From assembly GCA_910585245.1 (NCBI GenBank), contig CAJUCO010000002.1:131781-195780 (forward strand): 64,000 nucleotides of DNA, in the 5' to 3' direction. The notes under the pieces were generated by a model. It did not search any database and was not told where the DNA came from. It saw only the letters and a list, made by a program, of their open reading frames with translations. Positions 8,343 through 16,995 of the stretch are shown here, one piece after another. Both the position numbers and the translations under genes were made by a program. Origin of the DNA: an uncultured Oscillibacter sp. (GTDB taxonomy: Bacteria; Bacillota; Clostridia; Oscillospirales; Oscillospiraceae). Position 1 is the stretch's first letter. Each line of letters opens with the position of its first letter.

Positions 8343-9719
8343 TTATCCGTTGTCTGTCAGGCGCTCCACCAGCCAGCCGAATTTCATGGCGTGGGAGGCC
8401 TTTACCAGCATGACGGTTCCCGGTCCCAGCTGCCGCCGGAGTTCCGGGAGCGCCTCTTCTTTTGTGGGAAAATACTGGACGGAGCCGCCGCTGAGGGCCA
8501 CGCCGTCGGCGATCTTTCCCGCCAGGTCCCCGCTGCCGATGGCAAACACCAGGTCCAACCCCAACATGGCCGCCAGGGCTCCCATGTTGTAGTGGGCGCG
8601 GTTTTTCAAATCTCCCAGTTCCCCCATGTCCCCCAAAACGGCCACCCGCTTGTCGCACTCGGTCCGGGCCAGGATTTCCAGCGCCGCCGCCACGGATTGG
8701 GGATTGGCGTTGTAGCAGTCGTCCAGAAGCATCCGCCGCTCCGAAAGGCGGAGCACCCGCATCCGGCTGCCCGCCGGTACATAGGAAGCCGCTCCTCTGG
8801 CGATTTCCTCCCGGCTGAGGCCCAGAGCCTCTCCCACCGCCACGGCAATGGCGGCGGCGTAGGCCATGTGTTCTCCGGGGGCGGGGATATTCAGGGGATA
8901 GCGGTCCGTTTCCGTCACCACGACGCAGCTGATGCCCTCCACTCCGTGGTCGGCAATTTCAGTAATCCGGGCCTGGCAGTGCTCCGACTTGCCACAGCGG
9001 ACGGTGCGGAAGGGCTCCGCCACCGTGTCCAGCAGGGCGTCGTCCCCGTTTAAAACCGCCAGTCCGTCCTTTTTCAGGTGGGTGAAAATCTCACACTTGG
9101 CTTTTAGAATGCCCTCCCGGCTGCCCAGGTACTCAATGTGGGCGTCTCCAATGTTGGAGATGACGGCCACATCCGGTTTCACCATCTCCGTGAGGTATTC
9201 GATCTCTCCGAAATGATTCATGCCGGTCTCGATGACCGCCGCCTCGTGCTCCTTGGTCAGGCCCAAGAGCGTCAGGGGGGTTCCCACGTCGTTGTTGTAG
9301 TTCTCCGGAGTCTTCCACACCCGGAATCTCGCCCCCAGCACGGCGGCGATCATCTCCTTGGTGGTGGTTTTCCCCACGCTGCCGGTGACCTGGATCACCG
9401 GAATGGAAAACCGGTCCCGGCAGGCGGAGGCCAGGGCCTTGAGGGCCAGCCGGGTGTCCGGCACCTGGATGTAAAATTTGTCCTTCCGGAGCTTCTCCGG
9501 CACGCGGGCGCAAAGACACCCCGCCGCTCCGGCAGCCAGGGCCCCGTCGATAAAATCATGTCCGTCAAACCGCTCTCCCACCCAGGGAAGAAACAGGCAG
9601 CCGGGGGTCAGCTTGCGGCTGTCGGTGCAGACCGCGGTGACGGCGGGGGCGTTTTCTCTGGGATTCAGCCACACACCGCCCACGGCGGCGGCGATCTGGT
9701 GGGCAGTCATGGGCTCCAT
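8343..9719 (-). CDS. murF: UDP-N-acetylmuramoyl-tripeptide--D-alanyl-D-alanine ligase
   Basis: Adds the D-Ala-D-Ala dipeptide to the UDP-MurNAc-tripeptide in the cytoplasm. The 458-residue Mur ligase has an N-terminal UDP-binding domain (CTDSRKLTPGCLFLPWVGERFDGHDF), the central ATP loop VTGSVGKTTTKEM, ENYNNDVGTPLTLL and ETGMNHFGEIEYL, and the C-terminal LDDCYNANPQSVAAAL and LGDMGELGD typical of MurF. The start is ATG 9719, 8 nt after GGGAGG. It follows ddl, which makes its dipeptide substrate, after 184 nt without a gene. A GCGCCCCGAGGGGCGC palindrome lies in that gap at 9735-9750. Confidence 0.95.
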   Translation of the reverse strand: MEPMTAHQIAAAVGGVWLNPRENAPAVTAVCTDSRKLTPGCLFLPWVGERFDGHDFIDGALAAGAAGCLCARVPEKLRKDKFYIQVPDTRLALKALASACRDRFSIPVIQVTGSVGKTTTKEMIAAVLGARFRVWKTPENYNNDVGTPLTLLGLTKEHEAAVIETGMNHFGEIEYLTEMVKPDVAVISNIGDAHIEYLGSREGILKAKCEIFTHLKKDGLAVLNGDDALLDTVAEPFRTVRCGKSEHCQARITEIADHGVEGISCVVVTETDRYPLNIPAPGEHMAYAAAIAVAVGEALGLSREEIARGAASYVPAGSRMRVLRLSERRMLLDDCYNANPQSVAAALEILARTECDKRVAVLGDMGELGDLKNRAHYNMGALAAMLGLDLVFAIGSGDLAGKIADGVALSGGSVQYFPTKEEALPELRRQLGPGTVMLVKASHAMKFGWLVERLTDNG

Positions 9720-9903
9720 TCCATCGTCCTCCCCGCGCCCCGAGGGGCGCGTTTCTTATATGTTTATAGATATGGCGCTTAACGCGGGCGGTATGTACAC
9801 GGTGGGGTTTTCCCATTGCCGCCGCTTTGGGCCGGTTTTCCGCCGGCGAAAAAGCGCCCTTGAACATTCCGCTTGGTTTTGGCCCCTTCCAAAGAAGAGA
9901 GGC

Positions 9904-10956
9904 TCAGCGGCGCTTGAGTTCCAGAGACAGCCGCACGATTTCCACGCAGAGTTCGCCGTAGCTCATCCCCACGGCGGCGGCCTCCTGAGGCACGAAGCTG
10001 GTGGGGGTCATCCCCGGCAGGGAGTTGGCCTCCAGGCACCAGAGCTTTCCGTCTTCATCCAGAATCATGTCCGTCCGGGAGTACACCTGAAGCCCCAGGG
10101 CCTTGTGGGCCTTCAAGGCCAGCTCTCCGGCGGCGGCGGCTTCCGCCTCCGTCAAGGGGGCGGGGCAGACCTCCTTGGCCCCGCCCTTTTGGTACTTGGC
10201 CGCGTAGTCGAAATCCTTCACGGCAGGGGTGGTCTCCACAGCGGGCAGGGCCCGGTCTCCCAAAACCGCTACCGTCAGCTCCCGGCCATAGATTCGCTCC
10301 TCCCAGATGACTTGGCCGCCAAACTGGCGGACTTTTACCAAGGCATCCCGAAGTTCCCCCCGGTCCTCCGGCAAAAAGACCCCCAGGGAGGACCCGCCGG
10401 TGGTGCATTTGACAACACAGGGCATGGGCAACTCTTGGGCCAAGCGGCAGGCGTCCTCCGGCGCGTATTCCAGCGTCCCCCACTTAGGGGTGGGGACGCC
10501 CTCGGCCATCATGATCCGTTTGGCCACCGCCTTGTCCATGGCGACACCGGAGGCCAGATACCCGGACCCGGTGTAAGGGACGCCCAACAGCTCCAGCGTT
10601 GCCTGGACCCGGCCGTCCTCTCCGTCTTGTCCGTGGAGGCCCAGAAACACGATGTCCGCCCGCTGGCAAAGTTCCAGCACGTGGGGGCCGAAAACCCGGG
10701 GACTCTGGTCCTTCCGGCTCCGCCGGACGGCCTCCAGATCCGGGGCCGTGGTCTCAATCCTCGCCTCCGGGCAAAGGCCGTCTTCCGCGTCGAAAAGCGT
10801 CTCCAGATCCTCCGGGACCTCCTCCAGTCCCAAGAACAAATCCACCAAAATGGCCCGGTGGCCCCGCTGGCGCAAGGCGCGGCAGATGCCGCTTCCCGTC
10901 ACCAGGGAGACGGCTCGCTCCGTGGAAAGGCCGCCGGCCAGTACAACGATCTTCAT
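9904..10956 (-). CDS. ddl: D-alanine--D-alanine ligase
   Basis: An ATP-grasp enzyme that joins two D-Ala for cell-wall synthesis. The 350-residue protein begins MKIVVLAGGLSTERAVSL (N-domain), has LHGQDGEDGRVQATLELLGVPYTGSG and VKCTTGGSSLGVF (grasp loop), and ends with YSRTDM..LEANSLPGMTPTS (metal and ADP site). The start is ATG 10956, 8 nt after GGAGG; an upstream frame lacks support. Next to murF it supplies the following step. Residues between the two halves are somewhat atypical for Ddl (GLQVYSRTDM in place of the usual CxGxSRxDF), but the chemistry is not in doubt. Confidence 0.93.
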   Translation of the reverse strand: MKIVVLAGGLSTERAVSLVTGSGICRALRQRGHRAILVDLFLGLEEVPEDLETLFDAEDGLCPEARIETTAPDLEAVRRSRKDQSPRVFGPHVLELCQRADIVFLGLHGQDGEDGRVQATLELLGVPYTGSGYLASGVAMDKAVAKRIMMAEGVPTPKWGTLEYAPEDACRLAQELPMPCVVKCTTGGSSLGVFLPEDRGELRDALVKVRQFGGQVIWEERIYGRELTVAVLGDRALPAVETTPAVKDFDYAAKYQKGGAKEVCPAPLTEAEAAAAGELALKAHKALGLQVYSRTDMILDEDGKLWCLEANSLPGMTPTSFVPQEAAAVGMSYGELCVEIVRLSLELKRR

Positions 10957-10990
10957 TGCTAGTTCCTCCAACCGTGGTAATACTTCCATA

Positions 10991-11019
10991 TTATTATAAT
11001 CCGTTATAGTTTAGCACAA
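10991..11019 (-). promoter_or_regulatory. Candidate sigma-A promoter for ddl
   Basis: On the minus strand TTGTGC (11014-11019) is followed after 17 nt by TAATAA (10991-10996), with TATAAT two bases earlier (10993-10998) at 15-nt spacing. It lies 35 nt before the ddl start. The -35 box is imperfect. Confidence 0.4.
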
Positions 11020-11084
11020 GCCGGCGGTGAATACAACCAGCAAAACGCTTTTTTTACATTCCGGCCTGAAACGCCCAAAAGGGC

Positions 11085-11115
11085 TTGACATGGACCCCGC
11101 TCCATGTGATACACT
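11085..11115 (+). promoter_or_regulatory. MerR-type promoter with 19-bp spacer and operator dyad
   Basis: TTGACA (11085-11090) and TACACT (11110-11115) are separated by 19 bp, too long for normal sigma-A recognition and the hallmark of MerR-family activation. A perfect dyad ACATGGA (11088-11094) / TCCATGT (11101-11107) lies in the spacer. The DUF362 gene starts 48 bp downstream. The promoter of the merR gene at 38.7 kb shares CCGCTCCA at the same position. Confidence 0.65.
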
Positions 11116-11162
11116 GTCTTGAAAACAACCTGGAAACCAAACGGAAAAGGAGATTAACGACT

Positions 11163-12284
11163 ATGTCTGAGACGTCCAAGGTCTATTTTGCGGACTTCCG
11201 CTGCCCCAGCTGGCGGGAGAACCTGCCCCAGAAGCTGGCCCGCCTGATGATGACCGCCGGGTTTGGCGAAATTGATATGGAGGACAAATTCGTCGCCATC
11301 AAGATGCACTTTGGCGAGCCGGGGAACCTGGCCTATCTCCGGCCCAACTGGGCCCGGGCCGTGGCGGATCTGGTCAAATCCCAGGGGGGCAAGCCCTTTT
11401 TGACGGACGCCAACACGCTGTACGTGGGGGGACGGAAAAACGCCCTGGACCACCTGGAATCCGCCTATGTCAACGGGTTCAACCCCTATTCCACCGGCTG
11501 CCACGTGATCATAGCCGACGGACTGAAGGGCACCGACGAGGTCTCCGTCCCCGTGGAGGGCGGAGAATACGTGAAGGAGGCCAAAATCGGACGGGCCGTT
11601 ATGGACGCCGACATCTTTGTGAGTCTCACCCACTTCAAGGGCCACGAGCAGGCGGGCATGGGCGGCGCGCTGAAAAACATCGGCATGGGCTGCGGGTCCC
11701 GGGCGGGAAAGATGGAGCAGCACAATTCCGGAAAGCCTTTTGTGAAAGAAAAGCTGTGCGTCGGCTGCAAGGCCTGCGCCAAAATCTGCGCCCACGACGC
11801 CCCCCAGTTTGGCCCGGACGGCAAGGCGTCCATCGACCAGAGCAAGTGCGTGGGCTGTGGCCGGTGTCTGGCGGTCTGCCCCAAGGACGCCATTCAGTGC
11901 CTCTTTGACGAGGCCCCGGAGATTTTAAATCGGAAAATCGCCGAGTACACCAAGGCCGTAGTGGACGGGCGGCCCTGCTTCCACGTCTCCCTGGTGCTGG
12001 ACATCTCCCCCAACTGCGACTGCCACGGAGAAAATGATGTGCCCATTGCCGCGGACGTGGGGATGTTCGCCTCCTTCGATCCCGTGGCCCTGGACCAGGC
12101 CTGTGCCGACGCGGTGGTTTCCCAGGCCCCCATGCCGGGTTCCGTACTGTTTGACGAGGGCTTCGACTGCTCTTGCGGGGACGTTTTCCAGGCGGCACAC
12201 CCGGACACGCACTGGCAGTCCTGCCTGGAGCACGCGGAGAAACTGGGCCTTGGAACCCGGAAATACGAGCTGATTAAAATTTAA
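11163..12284 (+). CDS. DUF362 domain protein with two [4Fe-4S] clusters
   Basis: A 373-residue protein. The N- and C-terminal parts form a DUF362 domain (KMHFGEPGNLAYLRP, LTHFKGHEQAGMGGALKNIGMGC, the CDCH motif and ASFDPVALDQACAD). A ferredoxin insert holds CVGCKACAKIC (from residue 199) and CVGCGRCLAVCP (from 229), each a CxxCxxCxxxC set for one [4Fe-4S] cluster. Such proteins are common in anaerobes; a redox or metal-handling role is likely but no substrate is established. The start is ATG 11163 behind AAGGAG. It is a single-gene unit between a MerR-type promoter and a terminator, so stress-induced expression is the best reading of the context. Confidence 0.88.
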   Translation: MSETSKVYFADFRCPSWRENLPQKLARLMMTAGFGEIDMEDKFVAIKMHFGEPGNLAYLRPNWARAVADLVKSQGGKPFLTDANTLYVGGRKNALDHLESAYVNGFNPYSTGCHVIIADGLKGTDEVSVPVEGGEYVKEAKIGRAVMDADIFVSLTHFKGHEQAGMGGALKNIGMGCGSRAGKMEQHNSGKPFVKEKLCVGCKACAKICAHDAPQFGPDGKASIDQSKCVGCGRCLAVCPKDAIQCLFDEAPEILNRKIAEYTKAVVDGRPCFHVSLVLDISPNCDCHGENDVPIAADVGMFASFDPVALDQACADAVVSQAPMPGSVLFDEGFDCSCGDVFQAAHPDTHWQSCLEHAEKLGLGTRKYELIKI

Positions 12285-12296
12285 ATCTTGAAGAAC

Positions 12297-12345
12297 CGCC
12301 GCCTGCCGGGAAGGGCTTGCTCTCCGGCAGGCGGCGTCCGTTTTT
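12297..12345 (+). terminator. Rho-independent terminator after the DUF362 gene
   Basis: The 13-bp arms CGCCGCCTGCCGG (12297-12309) and CCGGCAGGCGGCG (12324-12336) are perfect complements, followed shortly by TTTTT at 12341-12345. It begins 12 nt after the stop. Confidence 0.9.
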
Positions 12346-12417
12346 CCCGTTAATTCCCGGTTCTATCCGCCCTGTCCCCCTCATACAATGCGGTATCACG
12401 ACCGAGAGGTGGACAAC

Positions 12418-13026
12418 ATGACAACGAAAAATGAAGTGCTGCTGGAAGGGCTGGTCCTGGGAGAGCCGGAATGGTCTCATGAAAACCACGGCGCACAGTT
12501 TTACCGCGTGTATCTCCAGGTTCCCCGGCTCAGCGGGCAGGTGGACCTGTTGCCGGTGCTGCTGCCCGGGGCCCTGGCGGCCCAGGCCGCGGAGGGCAGG
12601 CTCCTCCGGGTTCGGGGACAGCTCCGCTCCTTCAACAACCGAAGTGGCGTGGGCAGCCGCCTGGTGCTGACGGTCTACGCCCAGGAGCTCCAGCCGGGGC
12701 TGGACGAGCCTCAAAACGAGATCGCCCTCTCCGGCGCGCTGTGCAAGCCCCCCATCTTCCGCCGGACTCCCCTGGGCCGGAGCATCTGTGATTTGATGTT
12801 GGCCGTTCCCCGGCGCTATGGCCGGGCGGACTACCTGCCGGTCATCGCCTGGGGGCAGCTGGCGGTGAGAGTCAGCCGCCTTCAAGTGGGGGACCCCCTG
12901 GCCCTGGAGGGCCGGGTCCAGAGCCGTACATACCACAAGACCCTGGACTCCGGGGATACGGAGGAGCGCACTGCCTATGAGGTTTCCATGATGCGCCTGC
13001 TGGAGGGGGAGGAAGCAGAGACGTAA
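12418..13026 (+). CDS. Single-stranded DNA-binding protein-like, tandem OB folds
   Basis: A 202-residue protein with two SSB-like OB domains. The first (about 1-95) starts NEVLLEGLVLGEPEWSHE with FYRVYLQVPRLSG. The second (about 105-195) has NEIALSGALCKPPIFRRTPLGR and ICDLMLAVPR, close to the SSB pattern of GNLTRDPELRYTPSG..V..F.LAV. The acidic tail GEEAET is short and lacks the usual DDDIPF tip. It probably binds single-stranded DNA as a paralogue of the housekeeping SSB; binding through tandem OB folds is inferred. The start is ATG 12418 behind GAGAGGTGG. Confidence 0.72.
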   Translation: MTTKNEVLLEGLVLGEPEWSHENHGAQFYRVYLQVPRLSGQVDLLPVLLPGALAAQAAEGRLLRVRGQLRSFNNRSGVGSRLVLTVYAQELQPGLDEPQNEIALSGALCKPPIFRRTPLGRSICDLMLAVPRRYGRADYLPVIAWGQLAVRVSRLQVGDPLALEGRVQSRTYHKTLDSGDTEERTAYEVSMMRLLEGEEAET

Positions 13027-13056
13027 AAAAGCGGGACCCGTTTTCACGGGTCCCGC
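13025..13056 (-). terminator. Rho-independent terminator (minus strand)
   Basis: GCGGGACCCG (13031-13040) pairs perfectly with CGGGTCCCGC (13047-13056). Read on the minus strand the stem is followed by six T. It ends the transcript of the small membrane protein at 13.2 kb and faces the stop of the SSB-like gene. Confidence 0.85.
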
Positions 13057-13150
13057 TCAGGCTGTCAAAACCGTACGCCGGCCGGTTTCCCGAAGCACGC
13101 CGGAAACCGATTAGGGGGAGAAAGCGCGCGCTGTTTAAAACCGCAAGTTT

Positions 13151-13429
13151 TCACTCTTCGTCCTCGCCGGGTTCCTCCAAAGAGGCGGGGCTGTCCTCCG
13201 CCTCCGGCAGGGGGGCCTTGTACATTTTCCAGGCCAAAAAGCCCAGGACCACCGCCCCGCCCCCCAGAACGGCCAGCCCCAGAACGAACTGAAACGTGGT
13301 GGGGCCGTAGAGGTCCTGGGTTAGATAGGGCTTGGCGATCTGGTAAAAGAGATAGACCAGGTACAACGCCGCCAGGGCGTACACATTGGCGCGAACTCTG
13401 GGATTGAAGGGGGCTTTGGGTTTGGACAT
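13151..13429 (-). CDS. Small two-helix membrane protein with acidic tail
   Basis: A 92-residue protein with a basic start (MSKPKAPFNPRVRAN), hydrophobic segments at about 16-34 and 46-66, and a strongly acidic C-terminus (EDSPASLEEPGEDEE). It lies 30 nt after the MATE exporter gene on the same strand and before a terminator, so it is probably co-transcribed with the exporter. I do not recognise the family and assign no function. Confidence 0.7.
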   Translation of the reverse strand: MSKPKAPFNPRVRANVYALAALYLVYLFYQIAKPYLTQDLYGPTTFQFVLGLAVLGGGAVVLGFLAWKMYKAPLPEAEDSPASLEEPGEDEE

Positions 13430-13459
13430 CGGTTCCTCCGTTCTGCCGGTGGTCCGGCG

Positions 13460-14827
13460 CTAGATTTCGGCTTCCTCGGGCCGGGTGACGCTTCGCACCC
13501 ACTTCCAGCTGTGAAGCCGCAGGGCCACGGGGATGATCTTGTAGATTTGATCCCATTTCAAAAGGAAGAACACCGCCACCGGAGGGGCCTTCCACCAAAA
13601 GGCCGCCAAGGCGGAAAGGGGCACCACGATTCCCCACATACTGACGAGATTCATCTTGGCGCTAAAGGCCGTGTCTCCCCCGCCCCGGATGATGCCGGTG
13701 TCACAGGCCATTTGGTAGGCGGTGCCCACGGTGGTGACGGCGATCACCGCCATGAATTGCAGGGCCAACTCCCGGGCCCGTTTTGTCAAGCTGCCGCCAA
13801 ACACCGCCAGAATGGGGGCTCTGGCCAGGAAGATCAACCCGCCGGAGGCAAGGCCAATGGCAATGAACAGCCCCTGTAGCGTGGTTACCAGAGGGCGGAG
13901 GCCGTCCCCCTTTCCCTGGCCGATGCGTTTCCCCACCACGATGCCGGAGGCGGAGGCCGCGCCGTAGGCCACCACGGAAAGAACCTGATAGACCTGGACG
14001 GCGATGGCGTTGGCCGCTGTCACGTCGCCGCCCAGATGGCCCAGGATGCCGGTTTGCACCATCTGGGCCACACCCCAGAGCGCCTGGTTCACCAGCACCG
14101 GGGCGGAGACGCGGTTGTAATCCCGGAAGTAACTGCCGTCGATGACGAGGAGCTTGCGCAGCGTAAGGTTCAGCTTCTTCTCCCGGTATTTTAAATAGTA
14201 GACCACAATCAGCAATTCCACACAGCGGGAGACCAGCGTGGCGGCCGCCGCTCCCCGGACGCCCAGCTCCGGACAGCCGAAATTCCCGTAGATCAGCAGG
14301 TAGTTCAAAACTACATTGATACACAAGGTGGAAAAGGAGATGGCATAGCCGATGCTCACCACGCCCACGGACCGGAGAGAGGCCACCAAAATGTTGGTGA
14401 CGGTGAAGATGATGTAAGAAAAGCAGATGATCTGGAAATAGGCCCTCCCCTGGGCGATGACGCCGGCGTCGCTGCTCAAAAGGCCCAGCAAGGGCCCCGG
14501 GAACAAAAGCACCGCCCCGAACAAAAGCGCCGACAATACGGCTCCGAACCGCAGGGCCACGCCGATGATGTGCCGGATGGGCTCCAGCCTGTTTTTTCCC
14601 CAGTATTGGGCCCCCAGCACCACGGCCCCCTCTCCCGCGCCGCCCACCAGCATCTGGAGCAGGAACTGAATCTGGTTGCACAGGCTCACGCCGCTCATGG
14701 CCTCCTGGCTGTAACGGCCCAGCATGATGGTGTCCATGAGGTTTACGCCGAAGGTCAGAAGGTTCTGCAACGCCAGGGACAGCGTCAAGACGAAAAAGGC
14801 GCGGTAGAAGCTCTTCTCCCGGATCAT
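13460..14827 (-). CDS. MATE family efflux transporter
   Basis: A 455-residue multidrug/toxin-extrusion protein with about 12 hydrophobic segments in two similar halves. Typical MATE features are LQNLLTFGVNLMDTIMLGRYSQEAMSGVSLCNQIQF near the start, GAGEGAVVLGAQYWGK and MACDTGIIRGGGDT in the second half. It likely exports cationic compounds in exchange for Na+ or H+; the substrate cannot be read from sequence. The start is ATG 14827, 8 nt after AAAGGAG, rather than an upstream frame. The small membrane protein downstream may be a partner. Confidence 0.9.
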   Translation of the reverse strand: MIREKSFYRAFFVLTLSLALQNLLTFGVNLMDTIMLGRYSQEAMSGVSLCNQIQFLLQMLVGGAGEGAVVLGAQYWGKNRLEPIRHIIGVALRFGAVLSALLFGAVLLFPGPLLGLLSSDAGVIAQGRAYFQIICFSYIIFTVTNILVASLRSVGVVSIGYAISFSTLCINVVLNYLLIYGNFGCPELGVRGAAAATLVSRCVELLIVVYYLKYREKKLNLTLRKLLVIDGSYFRDYNRVSAPVLVNQALWGVAQMVQTGILGHLGGDVTAANAIAVQVYQVLSVVAYGAASASGIVVGKRIGQGKGDGLRPLVTTLQGLFIAIGLASGGLIFLARAPILAVFGGSLTKRARELALQFMAVIAVTTVGTAYQMACDTGIIRGGGDTAFSAKMNLVSMWGIVVPLSALAAFWWKAPPVAVFFLLKWDQIYKIIPVALRLHSWKWVRSVTRPEEAEI

Positions 14828-14890
14828 GGTACCGTCTCCTTTAAAGGGGCCGGACGCCCGAAGGTCGTCCGGCCCTGACACAGGTCTTGT

Positions 14891-15316
14891 TTACTCCTCG
14901 TCTTCCGCCCCGTCCTCGTCTAGACTCTCCAGATCGAACTCCAGCTTCTCGCCGCAGTTGGGGCAGACAACCTCTCCGTCCTCCAGGACGGACTCGTCGA
15001 AATAAATGGTCTCTTCACAAGTGGGGCAGGTGGTGGCGTAGCACTCCTCATCCTCCCCCAAGTCGTCCAGTTCGTATTCCTCTTCATCCTCATCCTCGCC
15101 GTAGAGCAAATCCTCCACGTCCTCCAGGTCGTCGCTGACGGCGTCCAGGCCGTCTCCCAGTTCCTCCTGGGCGTCCTGAATGTCGGAGAGCTCCAGGGCG
15201 ATGTCCTCCAGCACGTCGATGATGGCGGCCAGGAGCTTGCCCTCCTTCTTCCCGGTGTCCAGCTCCATACCCTCGGCAAGACCCTTCAGATACGCGACCT
15301 TCTCGGTGATTTCCAT
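14891..15316 (-). CDS. CD1247-type protein with C-terminal zinc ribbon
   Basis: A 141-residue protein. Residues 1-65 form an alpha-helical domain (MEITEKVAYLKGLAEGMELD..EGKLLAAIIDVLEDIAL) that matches the CD1247 N-terminal domain known from clostridia. It is followed by a very acidic linker (GEDEDEEEYELDDLGEDEE) and a zinc ribbon with two CxxC knuckles, CPTC and CPNC. Function is unknown; the ribbon suggests nucleic-acid or protein contact. The start is ATG 15316, 9 nt after AAAGGAGG; a TTG six bases earlier is discarded. It is followed 63 nt later by the MATE gene. Confidence 0.82.
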   Translation of the reverse strand: MEITEKVAYLKGLAEGMELDTGKKEGKLLAAIIDVLEDIALELSDIQDAQEELGDGLDAVSDDLEDVEDLLYGEDEDEEEYELDDLGEDEECYATTCPTCEETIYFDESVLEDGEVVCPNCGEKLEFDLESLDEDGAEDEE

Positions 15317-15545
15317 AGTCAAAGACCTCCTTTATAGTAAATTGACCCAGTTTGTCAAAAGGAACCCAATCCTCTCCCGGGCTGAAAAATTCGCGGCGCT
15401 CCGTCCGGCAGACGCCTCGGAGCAGGGCGTCCGGAAACCGCAGGGCTCCCGGTTTTCAACGAGACGCCACCCGCCCAGGGCGGCGGCCGTCCGCAAAGTG
15501 GCGGGGGAATCCAAAGGGGGGATGCAATCCCCCCCCTTGAAACAC

Positions 15546-16115
15546 TCATTCTTTGCAGCGGCCCAGATACTCGCCGGTACGGGTGTCCACCTGGATTTTC
15601 TCACCCTCGTTGATGAACAGGGGCACCTGGATCACGGCGCCGGTTTCCAGGGTGGCCTTTTTGGTCACATTGGTGGCGGTGTCGCCCTTGACGCCGGGCT
15701 CGGTCTCCGTGACCTCCAGGTCCATGAAGTTGGGAACTTCCACGGTGAAGACGCTGCCCTTGTAGCTCACCAGCTTGCACACGGTGTTTTCCTTCATGAA
15801 CTTGAACGCCTCGCCCAAAACCTCCCGGTTCAGGGGGGACATATCATAGGTCTCGGGGTCCATGAAGTAGTACAGGTCCCCGTCGTTATAGCTGTATTCC
15901 GCGTCCTTGCGCTCCACGCTGGCCTGCTCAAATTTGGCGGTGGGATTGAAGGACTCCTCCCGGATGGCCCCGGTGATGACATTTTTGTACTTGGTGCGCA
16001 CGAAGGCCGCGCCCTTACCGGGCTTGACGTGCTGGAAGTCCACCACCAGCATGGGCTTGCCTTCCATCTCAAAAATCATTCCCTTGCGAAAATCGCCTGC
16101 GGAAATTGTCGGCAT
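15546..16115 (-). CDS. efp: Elongation factor P
   Basis: Rescues ribosomes stalled at polyproline. The 189-residue protein has the three beta-barrel domains of EF-P: MPTISAGDFRKGMIFEMEGKP at the start, the tip loop HVKPGKGAAFVRTKYKN with the conserved lysine in PGKGAAF, and the OB end VPLFINEGEKIQVDTRTGEYLGR. The start is ATG 16115, 9 nt after GAGGAGG. Its own promoter is visible at 16.2 kb. No modification enzyme for the tip lysine lies in the window. 15317-15545 holds no other gene. Confidence 0.96.
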   Translation of the reverse strand: MPTISAGDFRKGMIFEMEGKPMLVVDFQHVKPGKGAAFVRTKYKNVITGAIREESFNPTAKFEQASVERKDAEYSYNDGDLYYFMDPETYDMSPLNREVLGEAFKFMKENTVCKLVSYKGSVFTVEVPNFMDLEVTETEPGVKGDTATNVTKKATLETGAVIQVPLFINEGEKIQVDTRTGEYLGRCKE

Positions 16116-16209
16116 AATAAAAATCCTCCTCACAAATCTTTATCCGAGAAAACGACCCGCGGGAGGGCATTTTCTCTCTTTTCATGGTCCTTCCATTATA
16201 GCCGTAGCT

Positions 16210-16238
16210 ATTTTATCCCATCCCGGCGGGGATTGCAA
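16210..16238 (-). promoter_or_regulatory. Sigma-A promoter of efp
   Basis: On the minus strand TTGCAA (16233-16238) and TAAAAT (16210-16215) are 17 nt apart, about 95 nt before the efp start. Both boxes match the consensus well. Confidence 0.7.
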
Positions 16239-16401
16239 GTATTTTTCCGCCAATTGTGCGGCGTCATCCAAAAAATATTTTAAACCCTTCCTGTTTGGAG
16301 ACTTGCGGGGCCCCGGAGGCTTTGCCGTATGGCGTCCGGCCCCGGCGTTTCGCCGGTTTCCCAAAAGACGCGGGATAGCCTGCGGCAAAAGGTCTCATTT
16401 A

Positions 16402-16911
16402 TCATCTTCCGTGTCCCCTCCGGCGGCAGAGGGCCTTGAAGGGGGCCTGCAAAGCGTGCAACACCTTTTGCCACGGCGTGACGGCGCCTCCCAGGGGCTC
16501 CACCATCAAAGCCAACACCCCCGCCCGGTTGGCCGCCAGCATATCTGTTAAAAGTTTGTCCCCCAGCATGGCGGTGTGCGCTTTGTCCGCTCCCGCCCGG
16601 TCCATGGCGGCCCGCAAGCCCCGGGTGGAGGGCTTTCCGGCGTGTCCCTGGTAGGGGATGCCCAAGTCCGCGCAAAACTCCGTCACACGGGTTCCGGAGC
16701 GGTTGTTGGAGACGATTATCACCTGAATTCCCGCCTCTTGCATCGCGCAAATCCACGCCCGAAGGGCCGGGTCCGGGCGGCGGACGGACTTGGGGGCCAA
16801 GGTGAAGTCCAGGTCGCTGAGCAGCAGCGTCACGCCGTGGCGGCGCAAATACTCCGGCGTAACCTCCTGATAGCGTTCAAACAGACAACCGGGAACCAGG
16901 GAAAGGGGCAT
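16402..16911 (-). CDS. yqeG: YqeG family HAD-type phosphatase
   Basis: A 169-residue HAD superfamily protein of subclass IIIA. Motif I is LLLSDLDFTLAP (nucleophile and acid Asp), motif II IIVSNNRSG, motif III GKPSTRGL (Lys), and motif IV MLGDKLLTDMLAANRAG. YqeG proteins are short phosphatases often encoded near ribosome or shikimate genes; the substrate is not firmly known. The start is ATG 16911, 9 nt after GAGGAGG. A much longer frame upstream is not coding. It is divergent from the GH18-like gene at 17.0 kb. Confidence 0.87.
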   Translation of the reverse strand: MPLSLVPGCLFERYQEVTPEYLRRHGVTLLLSDLDFTLAPKSVRRPDPALRAWICAMQEAGIQVIIVSNNRSGTRVTEFCADLGIPYQGHAGKPSTRGLRAAMDRAGADKAHTAMLGDKLLTDMLAANRAGVLALMVEPLGGAVTPWQKVLHALQAPFKALCRRRGHGR

Positions 16912-16995
16912 AGACTGCAGCCTCCTCGCATAGAGTTTTTTATAGTCATTTCCAGTATACCAGCTTTCAAGCTGGGGCGCAAGGGGGAGAGGCAT

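Noticed and set aside
9735..9750. GCGCCCCGAGGGGCGC palindrome between ddl and murF as terminator
   Set aside because: On the minus strand no T run follows it; the T-rich side faces the other way. It is probably a chance or weak processing structure.
15331..15358. TTGACA-16-TATAAA on the minus strand before the CD1247-like gene
   Set aside because: The -10 box would end about 14 nt before the ATG, placing the start of RNA inside the ribosome site. The match may be chance, or the gene may be expressed from further upstream.
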